DNA of 64,000 bases from an uncultured Oleiphilus sp. GTDB taxonomy: Bacteria; Pseudomonadota; Gammaproteobacteria; Pseudomonadales; Oleiphilaceae. The stretch is taken from NCBI GenBank assembly GCA_913020045.1, contig CAJWBE010000003.1, positions 62,001 through 126,000 of the forward strand, given 5' to 3'. Positions 8,727 through 18,376 of the stretch are shown here, piece by piece. Under the pieces are notes generated by a model. The model searched no databases and was not told the origin of the DNA. It saw only the letters and a program-made list of their open reading frames with translations. Position 1 is the stretch's first letter. Each line of letters begins with the position of its first letter. The translations under genes and the position numbers were made by a program.

Positions 8727-9781
8727 TTTGGCACCTCAATAGGTAGTCTAAGTGTGACAGTGAATTGCATGTCTTGATGGCTGGTCTTAAGAACAGCGGA
8801 GGATCCAAATATCGCTTCCAAGCGTCGTTGAATATTATCCAGTGCGATATGATTCCCGTCATGCTTTTGCGGAGCGGAAGGCAACGGATTGCTTATCAGG
8901 ATATAAGCGACTTTGTTTTTGCAATATGCATTGATGTAAATTTCACCGCCTTCTGTGAGTGGTTGAATCCCATGGTAAATGGCATTTTCAAGCAATGGCT
9001 GTAGTGTTAGAGGTGGGATTTTTACAGTGTTAATTGCTTGCTCGACATCCCATTTAAGCCTTAATCGCTTTCCCAGTCGAAGACCCTCTATATTGAGATA
9101 GCGCTTGCATAGCGATAACTCTTGCTCCGCCAAAATAAGCATTTCTTGATTGTTAAGTGTGGCTCGAAATAGCTCAGACAGGTCCAATATTGCGTTTTCT
9201 GCTTTATCCGGGTCGATGGTGATAAGGCTTGCAATGGTATTCATGCTATTAAAAAGAAAGTGGGGGCGTATTCTGGCTTGCAGAGCTTCTAGCTTTGCCC
9301 TTAATTCAGCTTGTTTCTGTATTTTCCACTGATTTTGCAGGTACACATAACGTAGCAATACGGCACCGACAATGGCGCTGACTAAGACACTACGGGAAAT
9401 GAAATATTGTGCATATGCGCCTTGAGCTTGCGGGACGAGTGACTCACAAAGCGTCGCAATGGCAGCGGATACTGCGCATATCGTACTGAGACAAAAAATA
9501 GACAGGTATTTTGGGCTGCGCGCGGCTAATAGTGACTGACTTTGGCAAATAATGGCGGAACAACTAAGGACGATACAGTGGCAGTATACCGAAAATAGTC
9601 CTAGGAACTCCCAATTCAAAAAACCACTCTGCGCTGAAATGAGAGCAACGACTAGTGCGAATAGTTGGGTCGATAACAGCAAAAAAAGCAGGGCCTTCGA
9701 TTGGCAAAGATTCGGTACAAAGCTCTCTGGTAGCGTGTTTGTGTTGTCTGAATCCCGTTTCGAACGGGCGTTGTTATTCAT
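8723..9781 (-). CDS. algZ: AlgZ (FimS)-type sensor histidine kinase
   Basis: This 352-aa LytS-family membrane kinase partners with AlgR. It has four hydrophobic segments in the N-terminal half (about residues 30-150), then the His-kinase domain with H174 in RIRPHFLFNSMNT and the N-box LQPLLENAIYHGIQPL. The start at 9781 was chosen because GGAG stands about 7 nt upstream and the length then matches AlgZ (about 358 aa); a longer reading to 9880 would overlap the divergent argH. The G-boxes are weak at the C-terminus (VAYILISNPLP, HIALDNIQRRLE), as is common in this family, whose activity may be atypical. Confidence 0.9.
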   Translation of the reverse strand: MNNNARSKRDSDNTNTLPESFVPNLCQSKALLFLLLSTQLFALVVALISAQSGFLNWEFLGLFSVYCHCIVLSCSAIICQSQSLLAARSPKYLSIFCLSTICAVSAAIATLCESLVPQAQGAYAQYFISRSVLVSAIVGAVLLRYVYLQNQWKIQKQAELRAKLEALQARIRPHFLFNSMNTIASLITIDPDKAENAILDLSELFRATLNNQEMLILAEQELSLCKRYLNIEGLRLGKRLRLKWDVEQAINTVKIPPLTLQPLLENAIYHGIQPLTEGGEIYINAYCKNKVAYILISNPLPSAPQKHDGNHIALDNIQRRLEAIFGSSAVLKTSHQDMQFTVTLRLPIEVPK

Positions 9782-9872
9782 GTTATACTCCGCCGCTTTT
9801 AAAGGCCGGCTTAAATACAAGTTCGGTAGTAACGTAACTAGGCATAGTTTGAGTGTAGATGGGTAATAAAGC

Positions 9873-11273
9873 ATGAGCAATGAAACGGGAAATACCGAAA
9901 AACCTTGGGGCGGGCGCTTTACCGAAGCGACAGATGCCTTTGTTGAGCAGTTTACGGCGTCTGTAGAGTTTGATCAGCGCTTGTACTATCACGACATTCA
10001 AGGGTCTATTGCACATGCCACGATGCTTGCGAAAGTGGGCGTGCTAACGGACCAAGAGCGCGACCAGATTATTGATGGTTTGCACGCAGTACGCGCAGAT
10101 ATCGAAGCGGGCGAATTTGAATGGTCCGTGACCTTAGAAGATGTGCACATGAACATCGAAGCCAAGCTAACTGAGCGAATCGGCCTGACCGGTAAGAAAT
10201 TGCACACGGGGCGTTCGCGTAATGATCAGGTGGCCACTGATATCCGCTTGTATTTACGCGACGAAATTGACGTGATTGCCGAAGAAATAACGCGGCTTCA
10301 AAATGGTATGGCAACGCTTGCGCTGCGCGAAGCAGATACTATTATGCCAGGGTTTACGCATTTGCAAACGGCACAGCCGGTGACGTTCGGCCACCATATA
10401 CTGGCGTGGAACGAAATGTTACAGCGTGACTTTGAACGATTGGCAGACTGCCGTAAGCGCGTGAACATTATGCCATTGGGTGCGGCGGCCTTAGCTGGTA
10501 CAACGTATCCGATTGACCGTGATATGACGGCTGACTTACTAGGCTTTGACCGCCCTTCTTATAACTCGTTAGATTCAGTGAGTGATCGAGATTTTGCTAT
10601 CGAGTTTTGTGCGTTTGCCAGCCTTGTCATGACGCATCTGTCGCGTTGTTCGGAAGAGCTTATTTTATGGGCCTCCGCGCAGTTTGACTTTATTGATTTA
10701 CCTGACCGGTTTTGCACTGGTTCTTCTATTATGCCGCAGAAAAAGAACCCGGATGTTCCCGAATTAGTGCGAGGAAAGTCAGGTCGAGTGACAGGACATC
10801 TGATTTCACTACTGATGCTAATGAAGTCTCAACCACTGGCGTATAACAAAGATAATCAGGAAGACAAAGAGCCATTATTCGACGTGATCGATACGCTTAA
10901 AGGGTGCCTTAAAGCCTATGGCGACATGGTTCCTGCAATTGAAGTGAAAGCGGCTAATATGCGGGGCGCCGCGTTGAAAGGTTTTTCGACCGCGACAGAC
11001 TTGGCCGACTATTTAGTCGTGAAAGGCGTCGCTTTCAGAGATGCGCATGAGGTAGTGGGTAAAGCTGTTGGGTATGGCATTCAGGAAGGGAAAGATCTGT
11101 CTGAAATGAGTTTACAAGAGTTGCAGCAGTTCTCGCCCGTGATCGGCGATGACGTTTTTGACGTGTTGACACTAGAAGGCTCCGTTAATGCGCGGGACCA
11201 TCTTGGTGGAACGGCGCCAGCTCAGGTGCGCTCTGCCGCGGAGAGAGTTTTACAGGGCCTCGCATCACGCTAG
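9873..11273 (+). CDS. argH: ArgH, argininosuccinate lyase
   Basis: This 466-aa cytosolic enzyme splits argininosuccinate into arginine and fumarate, the last step of arginine synthesis. It has the fumarase/aspartase superfamily signature [12 protein letters not shown], whose loop carries the catalytic Ser, plus [14 protein letters not shown] and [16 protein letters not shown] (His of the active site). Full length and family N-terminus ([21 protein letters not shown]) support the ATG at 9873. It is divergent from algZ with about 90 bp between, which should hold both promoters. A strong terminator follows, so it is probably monocistronic. Confidence 0.98.
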   Translation: MSNETGNTEKPWGGRFTEATDAFVEQFTASVEFDQRLYYHDIQGSIAHATMLAKVGVLTDQERDQIIDGLHAVRADIEAGEFEWSVTLEDVHMNIEAKLTERIGLTGKKLHTGRSRNDQVATDIRLYLRDEIDVIAEEITRLQNGMATLALREADTIMPGFTHLQTAQPVTFGHHILAWNEMLQRDFERLADCRKRVNIMPLGAAALAGTTYPIDRDMTADLLGFDRPSYNSLDSVSDRDFAIEFCAFASLVMTHLSRCSEELILWASAQFDFIDLPDRFCTGSSIMPQKKNPDVPELVRGKSGRVTGHLISLLMLMKSQPLAYNKDNQEDKEPLFDVIDTLKGCLKAYGDMVPAIEVKAANMRGAALKGFSTATDLADYLVVKGVAFRDAHEVVGKAVGYGIQEGKDLSEMSLQELQQFSPVIGDDVFDVLTLEGSVNARDHLGGTAPAQVRSAAERVLQGLASR

Positions 11274-11291
11274 GTTTTTGGCAGTATTGAC

Positions 11292-11319
11292 AAAAAACGG
11301 CGCTTCGGCGCCGTTTTTT
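11292..11319 (+). terminator. Intrinsic terminator after argH
   Basis: A perfect 12-bp inverted repeat (AAAAAACGGCGC) closes on a stable TTCG tetraloop, with A6 and T6 forming the outer stem. By symmetry it could act in both directions. It lies 18 bp after the argH stop. Confidence 0.95.
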
Positions 11320-11441
11320 GTTGCGCTCTTTGGCAGCATAATCTGATTGATCGTCTAGAATAAAGGGTAATAATAGCGGCCCAGTGCCGTATACCGTTAT
11401 CGCCACGACTGCAGTGGTATCTGGACACTTCCTCTAGACTT

Positions 11442-14300
11442 ATGACCCGATTCAAACAAGCCTTGTCGCCGGACTTTTCCGAAGGAGTTGATCGAAAGCT
11501 TCTCAAACAGGTGCGGGACCGCTTTCTCAAAATAAATGAGGAGCGCTTAGGGCGCGCATTGCAGTCAATGTCGCTGCGTCAACAAGACATTCTTGAAGTA
11601 TTACCTCTTTTGTTGCACGTCAATCATGCTTTATTGCCTGGCTATGTTTCTAAACAAGCTCCGTGCGGTTTGGCGGGCTATGAGCCAAGTAAGGCGGCAT
11701 TGTCTATCGCGCGATCATTCAGCCAAACGTTTCGTTATCGTCGCGACCGCCGCTCAGATCCGGCGGTTCACAGTCTATTTATGATGGGCAGCACGGGCAC
11801 ATTGGCGCATTCCGAATCTAGCGATGTCGACCTATGGTTGTGCCATTCTCCAGAACTGTCGGCGCAGGACTTGGCAGACCTGAAGACTAAAGCAGATAAA
11901 TTAGACCAATGGGCGAATAATCAGGGTTTAGAGCTTCATACATTCTTGATGAATGCCGACACATTTCGTCGCGGTAAAGACGTTCCCGCAATGGACTCCG
12001 AAAGTAGCGGAACGGCTCAGCACTATTTGTTATTGGATGAATTCTATCGGACGGCTATTTTGTTAGGCGGGCGCTATCCACTTTGGTGGTTGATCCCGTC
12101 GCAGCTAGAGCCCGACTATGAACGCTATGCTGACTTGTTGCTGCGTCAGCGTTTTGTCAAAGCCACGGATGTCATCGACTTTGGCAGTGTTGCGCATATC
12201 CCCAAAAGTGAGTTAGCGGGCGCAGGGTTGTGGCAGTTATATAAGAGTATTGACTCTCCTTATAAGTCGGTTTTGAAGTTGCTACTAGCCGAAGTCTATG
12301 CGCAGAAACTGCCGCAACAGGTTTGTCTAAGCCGTGTTTTCAAAGAGCTGGTTTATCAAGATGAGATTGAGATAGAACAACTAGATCCGTATTTATTGAT
12401 CTATCGTTGCCTAGAAAGTTACTTGCTAGAGTCTGGTAACGCTAAACGTTTGGACTTAGTGCGCAAGAGTTTTTATCTCAAGGTGAACAAAAAGCTGTCG
12501 AAGAAAACGGGCGTGAGAGGTGCTTCTTGGCAGCGCAAGTTGTTGCAAAGCATTGCAGGGAGCTGGGCTTGGCGCGATCGTGACTTTAAACGTCTTGACG
12601 AACGAGCGCTATGGAAAGTCGATGAGGTGATAGCTGAGCGCCAGCAATTGTTTGCTGAGCTCAACAGCAGCTATCGGTTTTTGTCTGACTATGCACGCGC
12701 CAACAATGTTGGTGCCTCGATTAGTGATGAAGATGTGCAGCTACTTGGGCGCAAGCTAAACGCAACGTTTCAGCGAAAAGCGGGCAAGGTGGAGAAAGTG
12801 AACCCCGGTATTGCCCCGTTTATTTGGGAAGAGAATTTGGCGCTTCACCACACTAGCAGTCAGCCATTTCAGCTGGATAAGAATGCATGGCTGGTATATC
12901 GAGATTTGTCTGCGAATGATGACGCGTCTTTCCACACGGGGCTTAAGAAAAGCGCCAACTTGATAGAGTTGCTGGTGTGGTTGTTCTTTAACCAGATTGT
13001 GACCACCGAAACCCGGTTGAGTATGCAGCCCGGGGTTAGCGGTGTGGTCGCGCATGAACTGCGCTCCGTTATCGCCGCCATGACAAGGGTGTTCGAATTA
13101 CCTCTGCCATCTGTTTCTCAACTCGACTTTAAAACACCGGCCTACGTTCAGAAATTGGTGCTATTTATCAATGTTGGTGTTGACCCCATGGCGGATTTGA
13201 CGGAGCAGGGGATGCTGCGTCTTAGCGATCGTAATGATTCGCTCGACTATAGCTCAAAGCGCAACAATCTGGTTCGAACCATTGACCAGGTCGCATTGAA
13301 CTCATGGAATGAAATGTCAGCAAGACGTTATGAACTCGGCGAAACGTTGATGCAGAATTTGCAGGCTTACCTGCTCATGTGTGTTGAGCAAAGAGACGAG
13401 CACCCGTGTGAATTGCATGTTTTTTGCTTCACATCTCAGCGAGCTGAGGCGATCGCAAAGCGGGTAAAGGTCCTGTTCGAAGATGCGCGCACGGTATTCC
13501 TTGCAAGCCAGAGCGAAGAGAATGTCCGTTACATTCTCGAGATTGAAGACAGTTTTTATAGTGTGCAGCGTATTGACACGCAGTTTCGTTACCAAGCTTT
13601 TGCTTCTCTCGATGCACTAATGGCATCGTTAACGCAGAGTAGTAACGCCTATTGCCAGATTGCGCTCGACCGATATGCACTGAGAGATGACGCTTTATTG
13701 CACGGTGTGCTGAGGCGCAGTACGCCCGCGTCTATTCAGGTGTTTTACCAAGCAACCGGTGCGAGCTTTGATGTCTGTGTCATTGATGAGTTAGGGAGCC
13801 TTTTGCGATTTGAGGCGTTTGCTCAGGACGAAGTTGAGTTCCAATCGAAGCTACATTTATTTTTGGAAACCATATTAGAGCGCAGACAGCTCGATCAGGC
13901 CATTTTAGGTCAGGATCAAATGCCGAAAATTGTTTGGCAAAAAGCGAGTAAGGTCAAATCCGAACTGAACTTTCGAGCAATGACTGTTTCGCCAAGACAG
14001 CGATTTAGGTCTTTAACAGCGACCGCATTTTATGACGGCATGGCGTTACGGTACGACTTAAGTTTCGATGACAGGGAGTTTTCCTATGCCGAGCATGGTG
14101 ACCGCCAACTTGAAGCGCTTGTTCATTATGCAAGGCATCAGGGCCTCAATCCAGAAACTGAGCCGCTAGCGCTCGAAGATGTCTCTTACCCTAGCGACCC
14201 AATGCTGATGCGCAGTAATGCAGATCATTCACGAAGCTCGCTTGACTATTTAAAGCTCTATCATCAAATTGACGCAGGTATTCAAGCGTTGATGCAATAG
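11442..14300 (+). CDS. cyaA: CyaA, class I adenylate cyclase
   Basis: This 952-aa enzyme makes cAMP from ATP. The N-terminal catalytic domain carries the class I nucleotidyltransferase signature MGSTGTLAHSESSDVDLW (about residues 116-133), with the G-S and D-x-D residues that bind ATP and metal. The large C-terminal half is the regulatory domain known from enterobacterial and pseudomonad CyaA. The ATG at 11442 has no visible Shine-Dalgarno sequence, so translation is probably weak; low CyaA expression is also typical of enteric bacteria. It lies between argH and lptM-lysA, as in Pseudomonas, where cAMP acts through Vfr/Crp (no such regulator in this window). Confidence 0.95.
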   Translation: MTRFKQALSPDFSEGVDRKLLKQVRDRFLKINEERLGRALQSMSLRQQDILEVLPLLLHVNHALLPGYVSKQAPCGLAGYEPSKAALSIARSFSQTFRYRRDRRSDPAVHSLFMMGSTGTLAHSESSDVDLWLCHSPELSAQDLADLKTKADKLDQWANNQGLELHTFLMNADTFRRGKDVPAMDSESSGTAQHYLLLDEFYRTAILLGGRYPLWWLIPSQLEPDYERYADLLLRQRFVKATDVIDFGSVAHIPKSELAGAGLWQLYKSIDSPYKSVLKLLLAEVYAQKLPQQVCLSRVFKELVYQDEIEIEQLDPYLLIYRCLESYLLESGNAKRLDLVRKSFYLKVNKKLSKKTGVRGASWQRKLLQSIAGSWAWRDRDFKRLDERALWKVDEVIAERQQLFAELNSSYRFLSDYARANNVGASISDEDVQLLGRKLNATFQRKAGKVEKVNPGIAPFIWEENLALHHTSSQPFQLDKNAWLVYRDLSANDDASFHTGLKKSANLIELLVWLFFNQIVTTETRLSMQPGVSGVVAHELRSVIAAMTRVFELPLPSVSQLDFKTPAYVQKLVLFINVGVDPMADLTEQGMLRLSDRNDSLDYSSKRNNLVRTIDQVALNSWNEMSARRYELGETLMQNLQAYLLMCVEQRDEHPCELHVFCFTSQRAEAIAKRVKVLFEDARTVFLASQSEENVRYILEIEDSFYSVQRIDTQFRYQAFASLDALMASLTQSSNAYCQIALDRYALRDDALLHGVLRRSTPASIQVFYQATGASFDVCVIDELGSLLRFEAFAQDEVEFQSKLHLFLETILERRQLDQAILGQDQMPKIVWQKASKVKSELNFRAMTVSPRQRFRSLTATAFYDGMALRYDLSFDDREFSYAEHGDRQLEALVHYARHQGLNPETEPLALEDVSYPSDPMLMRSNADHSRSSLDYLKLYHQIDAGIQALMQ

Positions 14301-14358
14301 AGTTTGCAGTGTTAAGTGGGTATACTTCTCGGTTTATTTAGCCAGCGAGGCAAGTGTT

Positions 14359-14499
14359 GTGACAACGCGTTTATGTAAGGGCTTGATGGTGATTTCCATG
14401 TTTATTCTGATTGCAGGGTGCGGGCAAAAACGTGACCTATATTTACCAGATGCTGACGCGGAACCATCAAGCGAGCAAACTGAGAACGCAAACGACTAA
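14359..14499 (+). CDS. lptM: LptM (YifL/LppL) small lipoprotein
   Basis: This very short gene (46 aa) lies between cyaA and lysA. From a GTG start with GAGG upstream it reads MTTRLCKGLMVISMFILIAG followed by C-G-Q-K-R-D-L-Y-L-P and an acidic tail. The lipobox I-A-G-C and the CGxKxxLYLP motif are the marks of LptM, the outer-membrane lipoprotein that assists oxidative maturation of LptD in E. coli. Its position directly before lysA-dapF is the conserved one. An internal ATG at 14386 is possible, but it would remove the basic n-region of the signal peptide. Confidence 0.88.
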   Translation: MTTRLCKGLMVISMFILIAGCGQKRDLYLPDADAEPSSEQTENAND

Positions 14500-14552
14500 G
14501 CCTATATTTTAATTACGGGTTGAAGCCCCTACTATTTTAAGCAGTTTTTCGA

Positions 14553-15812
14553 ATGGATCATTTTAATTATCAAGATGGCGAGTTGTTCGCTGAACAGGTT
14601 TCGCTTAGCGAATTAGCCGCGCAGTATGGTACGCCTTGCTACGTTTATTCGCGCGCCACTTTAGAGCGCCACTATCATGCGTATGCGGATGCGTTTAAGA
14701 GTCATGCAAGTCTCATTTGCTACGCGGTAAAAGCCAACTCTAATTTAGCTGTGCTAAACGTGCTGGCGCGTTTAGGCGCCGGTTTCGATATAGTCTCTGT
14801 CGGTGAATTAGAGCGCGTGCTGAGAGCCGGCGGTGATCCCGCTAAAATTGTATTTTCAGGTGTTGGTAAACAAGCTGCTGAAATTCAGCGTGCGCTCGAT
14901 GTGGGCGTTCATTGTTTTAATATTGAATCTGAAGCTGAAATGTATCGACTAAACGACGTGGCGATTGCCGCGGGTAAGGTTGCTCCGATTTCGTTGCGAG
15001 TAAACCCAGATGTTGATGCAGGCACTCACCCTTATATCTCGACAGGGTTGAAAGACAACAAATTTGGCGTGGCGATTGAGGCGGCGGAGTCTATTTATAT
15101 TGCGGCCCAAGCGCTACCCTGTTTGAAAGTGATTGGTGTCGACTGTCATATTGGCTCGCAGCTAACGGAGACAAGGCCGTTTTTAGATGCTTTGGATCGA
15201 GTTTTGCTCTTGGTTGATAGACTAAAAGGGCAGGGTATTACGCTTGAGCATTTGGATCTTGGCGGTGGCCTTGGGGTTCGTTATCGCGACGAAACACCGC
15301 CTGAGCCTCAGGATTACGCTAAAGCTGTGTTGGAAAAATTAAAAGATACGGGGCTAACCATTGTGCTCGAGCCTGGTCGGTCTATCGCGGCAAATGCAGG
15401 CGTGCTCATCACACAGGTCGAGTTTTTGAAGACCAATGAAGATAAGAGTTTTGCAATTGTGGATGCCGCAATGAATGACTTGCTTCGCCCAGCTTTGTAT
15501 AGCGCTTGGCAGGACATAGTACCGTTACGTCCGCGTGAACAGGGCGAAGCGCGTATGTATGACATTGTCGGTCCGATTTGTGAAACCGGGGACTTTTTAG
15601 GCAAAGACCGTGAGTTAATTATCGAAGAGGGGGACCTGCTTGCAGTGAGGTCTGCCGGCGCTTATGGGTTTACGATGAGTTCGAATTACAACTCACGAAA
15701 CCGAGCTGCAGAGGTGATGGTGGACGGAAGCGAGTCGCATATCGTGCGGCAGCGAGAAACTATCGAGCACCAGATGGCGGGTGAACATTTAATGCCCTGC
15801 GTAAAAGGATAA
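14553..15812 (+). CDS. lysA: LysA, diaminopimelate decarboxylase
   Basis: This 419-aa PLP enzyme converts meso-diaminopimelate into lysine. It shows the fold III decarboxylase motifs: CYAVKANSNLAVL with the PLP-binding Lys, the HIGSQ and GGGLG (phosphate-binding) segments, the EPGRSIAANAG block and the C-terminal GPICETGDFLGKDR with the active-site Cys. The N-terminus (MDHFNYQDGELFAE) matches Pseudomonas LysA, supporting this ATG. It is followed 9 bp later by dapF, which makes its substrate, so the two form an operon; lptM lies just upstream. Confidence 0.97.
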   Translation: MDHFNYQDGELFAEQVSLSELAAQYGTPCYVYSRATLERHYHAYADAFKSHASLICYAVKANSNLAVLNVLARLGAGFDIVSVGELERVLRAGGDPAKIVFSGVGKQAAEIQRALDVGVHCFNIESEAEMYRLNDVAIAAGKVAPISLRVNPDVDAGTHPYISTGLKDNKFGVAIEAAESIYIAAQALPCLKVIGVDCHIGSQLTETRPFLDALDRVLLLVDRLKGQGITLEHLDLGGGLGVRYRDETPPEPQDYAKAVLEKLKDTGLTIVLEPGRSIAANAGVLITQVEFLKTNEDKSFAIVDAAMNDLLRPALYSAWQDIVPLRPREQGEARMYDIVGPICETGDFLGKDRELIIEEGDLLAVRSAGAYGFTMSSNYNSRNRAAEVMVDGSESHIVRQRETIEHQMAGEHLMPCVKG

Positions 15813-15821
15813 GCAGCTCCG

Positions 15822-16652
15822 ATGATCGTGAATTTTACTAAAATGCATGGCTTAGGTAACGACTTTATGGTGGTTGACCTGATTAGTCAGCACGCCCATT
15901 TTCGGCCCGAACAAGTCCGCCGTTTGGCTGATCGTAGAATGGGCATTGGTTTTGACCAGTTATTATTGGTGGAACCGCCAGGAAAACCCAATGTCGATTT
16001 TAAGTATCGTATTTTTAATGCGGACGGTTCTGAGGTTGAGCAGTGCGGAAACGGCGCGCGTTGTTTTGCCGTGTTTGTGCGTGAGAAAAAACTAACCAAT
16101 AAAGAGGCGGTCCGTGTTGAAACGTCGGGCGGCGACATAGAGCTTCGAATTAAAGAAGACGGTCGAGTTCTGGTAGACATGGGCGCGCCGAAACTGAACC
16201 CAGCGGATATCCCCTTTGTAGCAGAAGAGCGCTTGTCGACCTACCGCCTTGACGTGAATGGAGAACAGTTGAGTATTGCGGCTGTTTCGATGGGTAACCC
16301 CCACGCAGTAACGATTGTCCCGGACATTAATACAGCAATGCTTGAGACCTTAGGGCCTGAAATAGAAAAGCATGAGCGTTTCCCTGAGAGGGTGAACGCT
16401 GGGTTTATGGAAATTGTGCATAAGCGTTTTATCAAGTTACGTGTATTCGAACGTGGTGTAGGTGAAACAATGGCGTGTGGGACCGGCGCTTGCGCTGCAG
16501 TGGTGGCGGGTATCGAGCAGGGTCTACTTGAAAGCCCAGTGGAAGTGAAGTTGCCGGGTGGCAACCTGAACATAAGTTGGCAGGGAATGAACGAGCCAGT
16601 TATGATGGAAGGGCCTGCGGTAAAGGTCTTTGAAGGCAAAATTAGAATATAA
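15822..16652 (+). CDS. dapF: DapF, diaminopimelate epimerase
   Basis: This 276-aa enzyme converts LL-diaminopimelate to the meso form used by LysA and by peptidoglycan synthesis. Both catalytic cysteines are visible, in EQCGNGARC (N-terminal half) and [11 protein letters not shown] (C-terminal half), together with KMHGLGNDF at the start. AAGGA precedes the ATG at a slightly long spacing. It lies 9 bp after lysA, with DUF484 and xerC following in the order known from E. coli and Pseudomonas. Confidence 0.97.
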   Translation: MIVNFTKMHGLGNDFMVVDLISQHAHFRPEQVRRLADRRMGIGFDQLLLVEPPGKPNVDFKYRIFNADGSEVEQCGNGARCFAVFVREKKLTNKEAVRVETSGGDIELRIKEDGRVLVDMGAPKLNPADIPFVAEERLSTYRLDVNGEQLSIAAVSMGNPHAVTIVPDINTAMLETLGPEIEKHERFPERVNAGFMEIVHKRFIKLRVFERGVGETMACGTGACAAVVAGIEQGLLESPVEVKLPGGNLNISWQGMNEPVMMEGPAVKVFEGKIRI

Positions 16653-16696
16653 CAGTCCGCTTTTATAAGACGGGCGACGAAACATTATGAATCGGT

Positions 16697-17443
16697 ATGA
16701 CTATGACTGAACAGGCACTAGAGACAGGCGGTGAAAACCTAACAGAAGAGCAGGTTGCACAATTTCTTCGCAATCATAAAGACTTCTTCATTCGTCACGA
16801 CTATTTGCTTCGTGAACTGACGGTTCCGCATCAAAGTGGTAGTGCTATATCGCTAGGTGAGCGACAAGTACAAATGTTTCGAGAGCACCGCGATGGTCTT
16901 AGAGAGCAGTTGAATCAGCTGATTGATGTTGCTAAAGAGAACGATAAGCACTTTGAAAAGAGCAAGCGTCTGTTGTTGAATTTGCTTGAAGTCAAAACGC
17001 TAGATGAAATTGAGATAGTGGTGCGAGAGGCGTTTAAGGGTGACGACAATATAGACTTCAGCAGTGTTGTCGTCTTTGGTGATAGTACAGACTATCCGAT
17101 TTCTGATATCACGCTGGTTTCCCACGAGAATGCCCGTGAGCAATTAGGTAGTTTAATTGATAGTTCGGCGGCGGTATGCGGTCATTTTCAACCCAAGCAG
17201 CTGGCCTGCTTGTTTTCGAATGATGCGGAAAAGGTAGCCTCGGCCGCCATTATTCCACTGCGCAATGGTGATGCGTTGGGTATGTTTTGTTTGGGAAGTA
17301 AGAATCCTAAGCATTTTGATAGTTCGATGGGATCTTTATTCCTTTCTTATATTAGTGACTTTATTAGTCGAATATTACCAGACCTGCTGTTGCGTTCGCG
17401 CAGCTCTAAGCTTCAGGATAAGGTGCCTTCTTTATTGGAGTAA
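16697..17443 (+). CDS. DUF484 family protein (GAF-like)
   Basis: This 248-aa DUF484 (YigA-like) protein is always found between dapF and xerC in gammaproteobacteria. The N-terminus has the family block EEQVAQFLRNHKDFFIRHDYLLRELTVPH, followed by GERQVQMFREHRDGLREQL (coiled coil) and a GAF-like C-terminal domain (VASAAIIPLRNGDALGMFCLGS). The function is unknown; linkage suggests a housekeeping role near cell-wall synthesis or chromosome resolution. The start could also be the ATG at 16703. Confidence 0.9.
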   Translation: MTMTEQALETGGENLTEEQVAQFLRNHKDFFIRHDYLLRELTVPHQSGSAISLGERQVQMFREHRDGLREQLNQLIDVAKENDKHFEKSKRLLLNLLEVKTLDEIEIVVREAFKGDDNIDFSSVVVFGDSTDYPISDITLVSHENAREQLGSLIDSSAAVCGHFQPKQLACLFSNDAEKVASAAIIPLRNGDALGMFCLGSKNPKHFDSSMGSLFLSYISDFISRILPDLLLRSRSSKLQDKVPSLLE

Positions 17444-17459
17444 CAAGGGAGCGACGGTG

Positions 17460-18365
17460 ATGCAAAAAAGTCTGGATAGCTTTCTGGGCTCGTTGCGCAC
17501 AGAGCGACAACTTTCTCCTCATACGGTTTCTGCCTACACTCGCGACTTAAGTGCGTTCAGCGTTTGGTGCGAAAACGAATCTATTCAGCAATGGTCAGCG
17601 TTAACGAATATTCAAGTTCGTTACTATGCCGGCCATCTAAAGAAGTGCGGACTATCTGGGCGCAGTATCCAAAGAGCCCTGTCTGCTTTAAGAACATTCT
17701 TCGATTTCCTGATGCGAGAAGGGCAGGTGAGTGATAACCCCTGTGCTGACGTCCCTAGTCCCCGATATGATAAAAAACTACCGAACGTTTTGGGTGTTGA
17801 TCAGGCTGTTCACCTAGTCGATTCCGAAGAAGGGGATTGGCATCGAATACGTGATAGAGCGATGTTCGAGTTGTTGTACAGTTCTGGTTTGCGTTTGTCT
17901 GAGTTGACCGGACTTGACCTGACAGACCTAGATTGCGCCGCTCGCTTTGTCAGAGTAACAGGCAAAGGTAGCAAGCAGCGGGATCTTCCGGTAGGTGGCA
18001 AAGCAATTGACGCTATTCGTGAGTGGTTGCAGTTTAGGGAGGATGTGCGGTTGGTTGATAGTCGCGCGCTTTTTGTGAGTCAGCGTGGTTTGAGAATTAG
18101 TTCGCGCAGTGTCCAGGTTCGTCTAAAAAAATGGGCGCAAGAAAAAGGTATTCCTTCGAATGTGTCGCCGCATACGCTAAGGCATTCCTTCGCCAGTCAT
18201 ATGCTGGAGTCGAGTCAAGATTTGCGAGCGGTGCAAGAGCTGCTCGGGCATGCTGATATTTCCACAACCCAAGTCTATACTCATTTAGACTTTAAACATT
18301 TAGCCGACGTATACGATGCCGCTCACCCCCGCGCTCATCGCAAACGCAACAAACAAGAAGAATAG
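17460..18365 (+). CDS. xerC: XerC, tyrosine recombinase
   Basis: This 301-aa site-specific recombinase acts with XerD at dif to resolve chromosome dimers. The N-terminal SAM-like domain has SLRTERQLSPHTVSAYTRDL. The catalytic set is complete: R145 (SSGLRLSEL), the beta-hairpin Lys in GKGSKQRDLPV, H238 and R241 (HTLRHSF), H264 (LGHADIS) and nucleophile Y273. The ATG at 17460 was preferred over an upstream frame that runs back inside DUF484, because GGGAG lies about 9 nt before it and the protein then has the normal length. It is 16 bp after DUF484, in the lysA-dapF operon. Confidence 0.96.
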   Translation: MQKSLDSFLGSLRTERQLSPHTVSAYTRDLSAFSVWCENESIQQWSALTNIQVRYYAGHLKKCGLSGRSIQRALSALRTFFDFLMREGQVSDNPCADVPSPRYDKKLPNVLGVDQAVHLVDSEEGDWHRIRDRAMFELLYSSGLRLSELTGLDLTDLDCAARFVRVTGKGSKQRDLPVGGKAIDAIREWLQFREDVRLVDSRALFVSQRGLRISSRSVQVRLKKWAQEKGIPSNVSPHTLRHSFASHMLESSQDLRAVQELLGHADISTTQVYTHLDFKHLADVYDAAHPRAHRKRNKQEE

Positions 18366-18376
18366 AGGGTTCAGTG

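Noticed and set aside
9782-9880. 33-residue N-terminal extension of AlgZ
   Set aside because: It would overlap the divergent argH start. A good ribosome binding site and the family length support the start at 9781.
17265-17459. 65-residue upstream extension of XerC
   Set aside because: It lies inside DUF484 in another frame. GGGAG before the ATG at 17460 and the normal XerC length fix the start.
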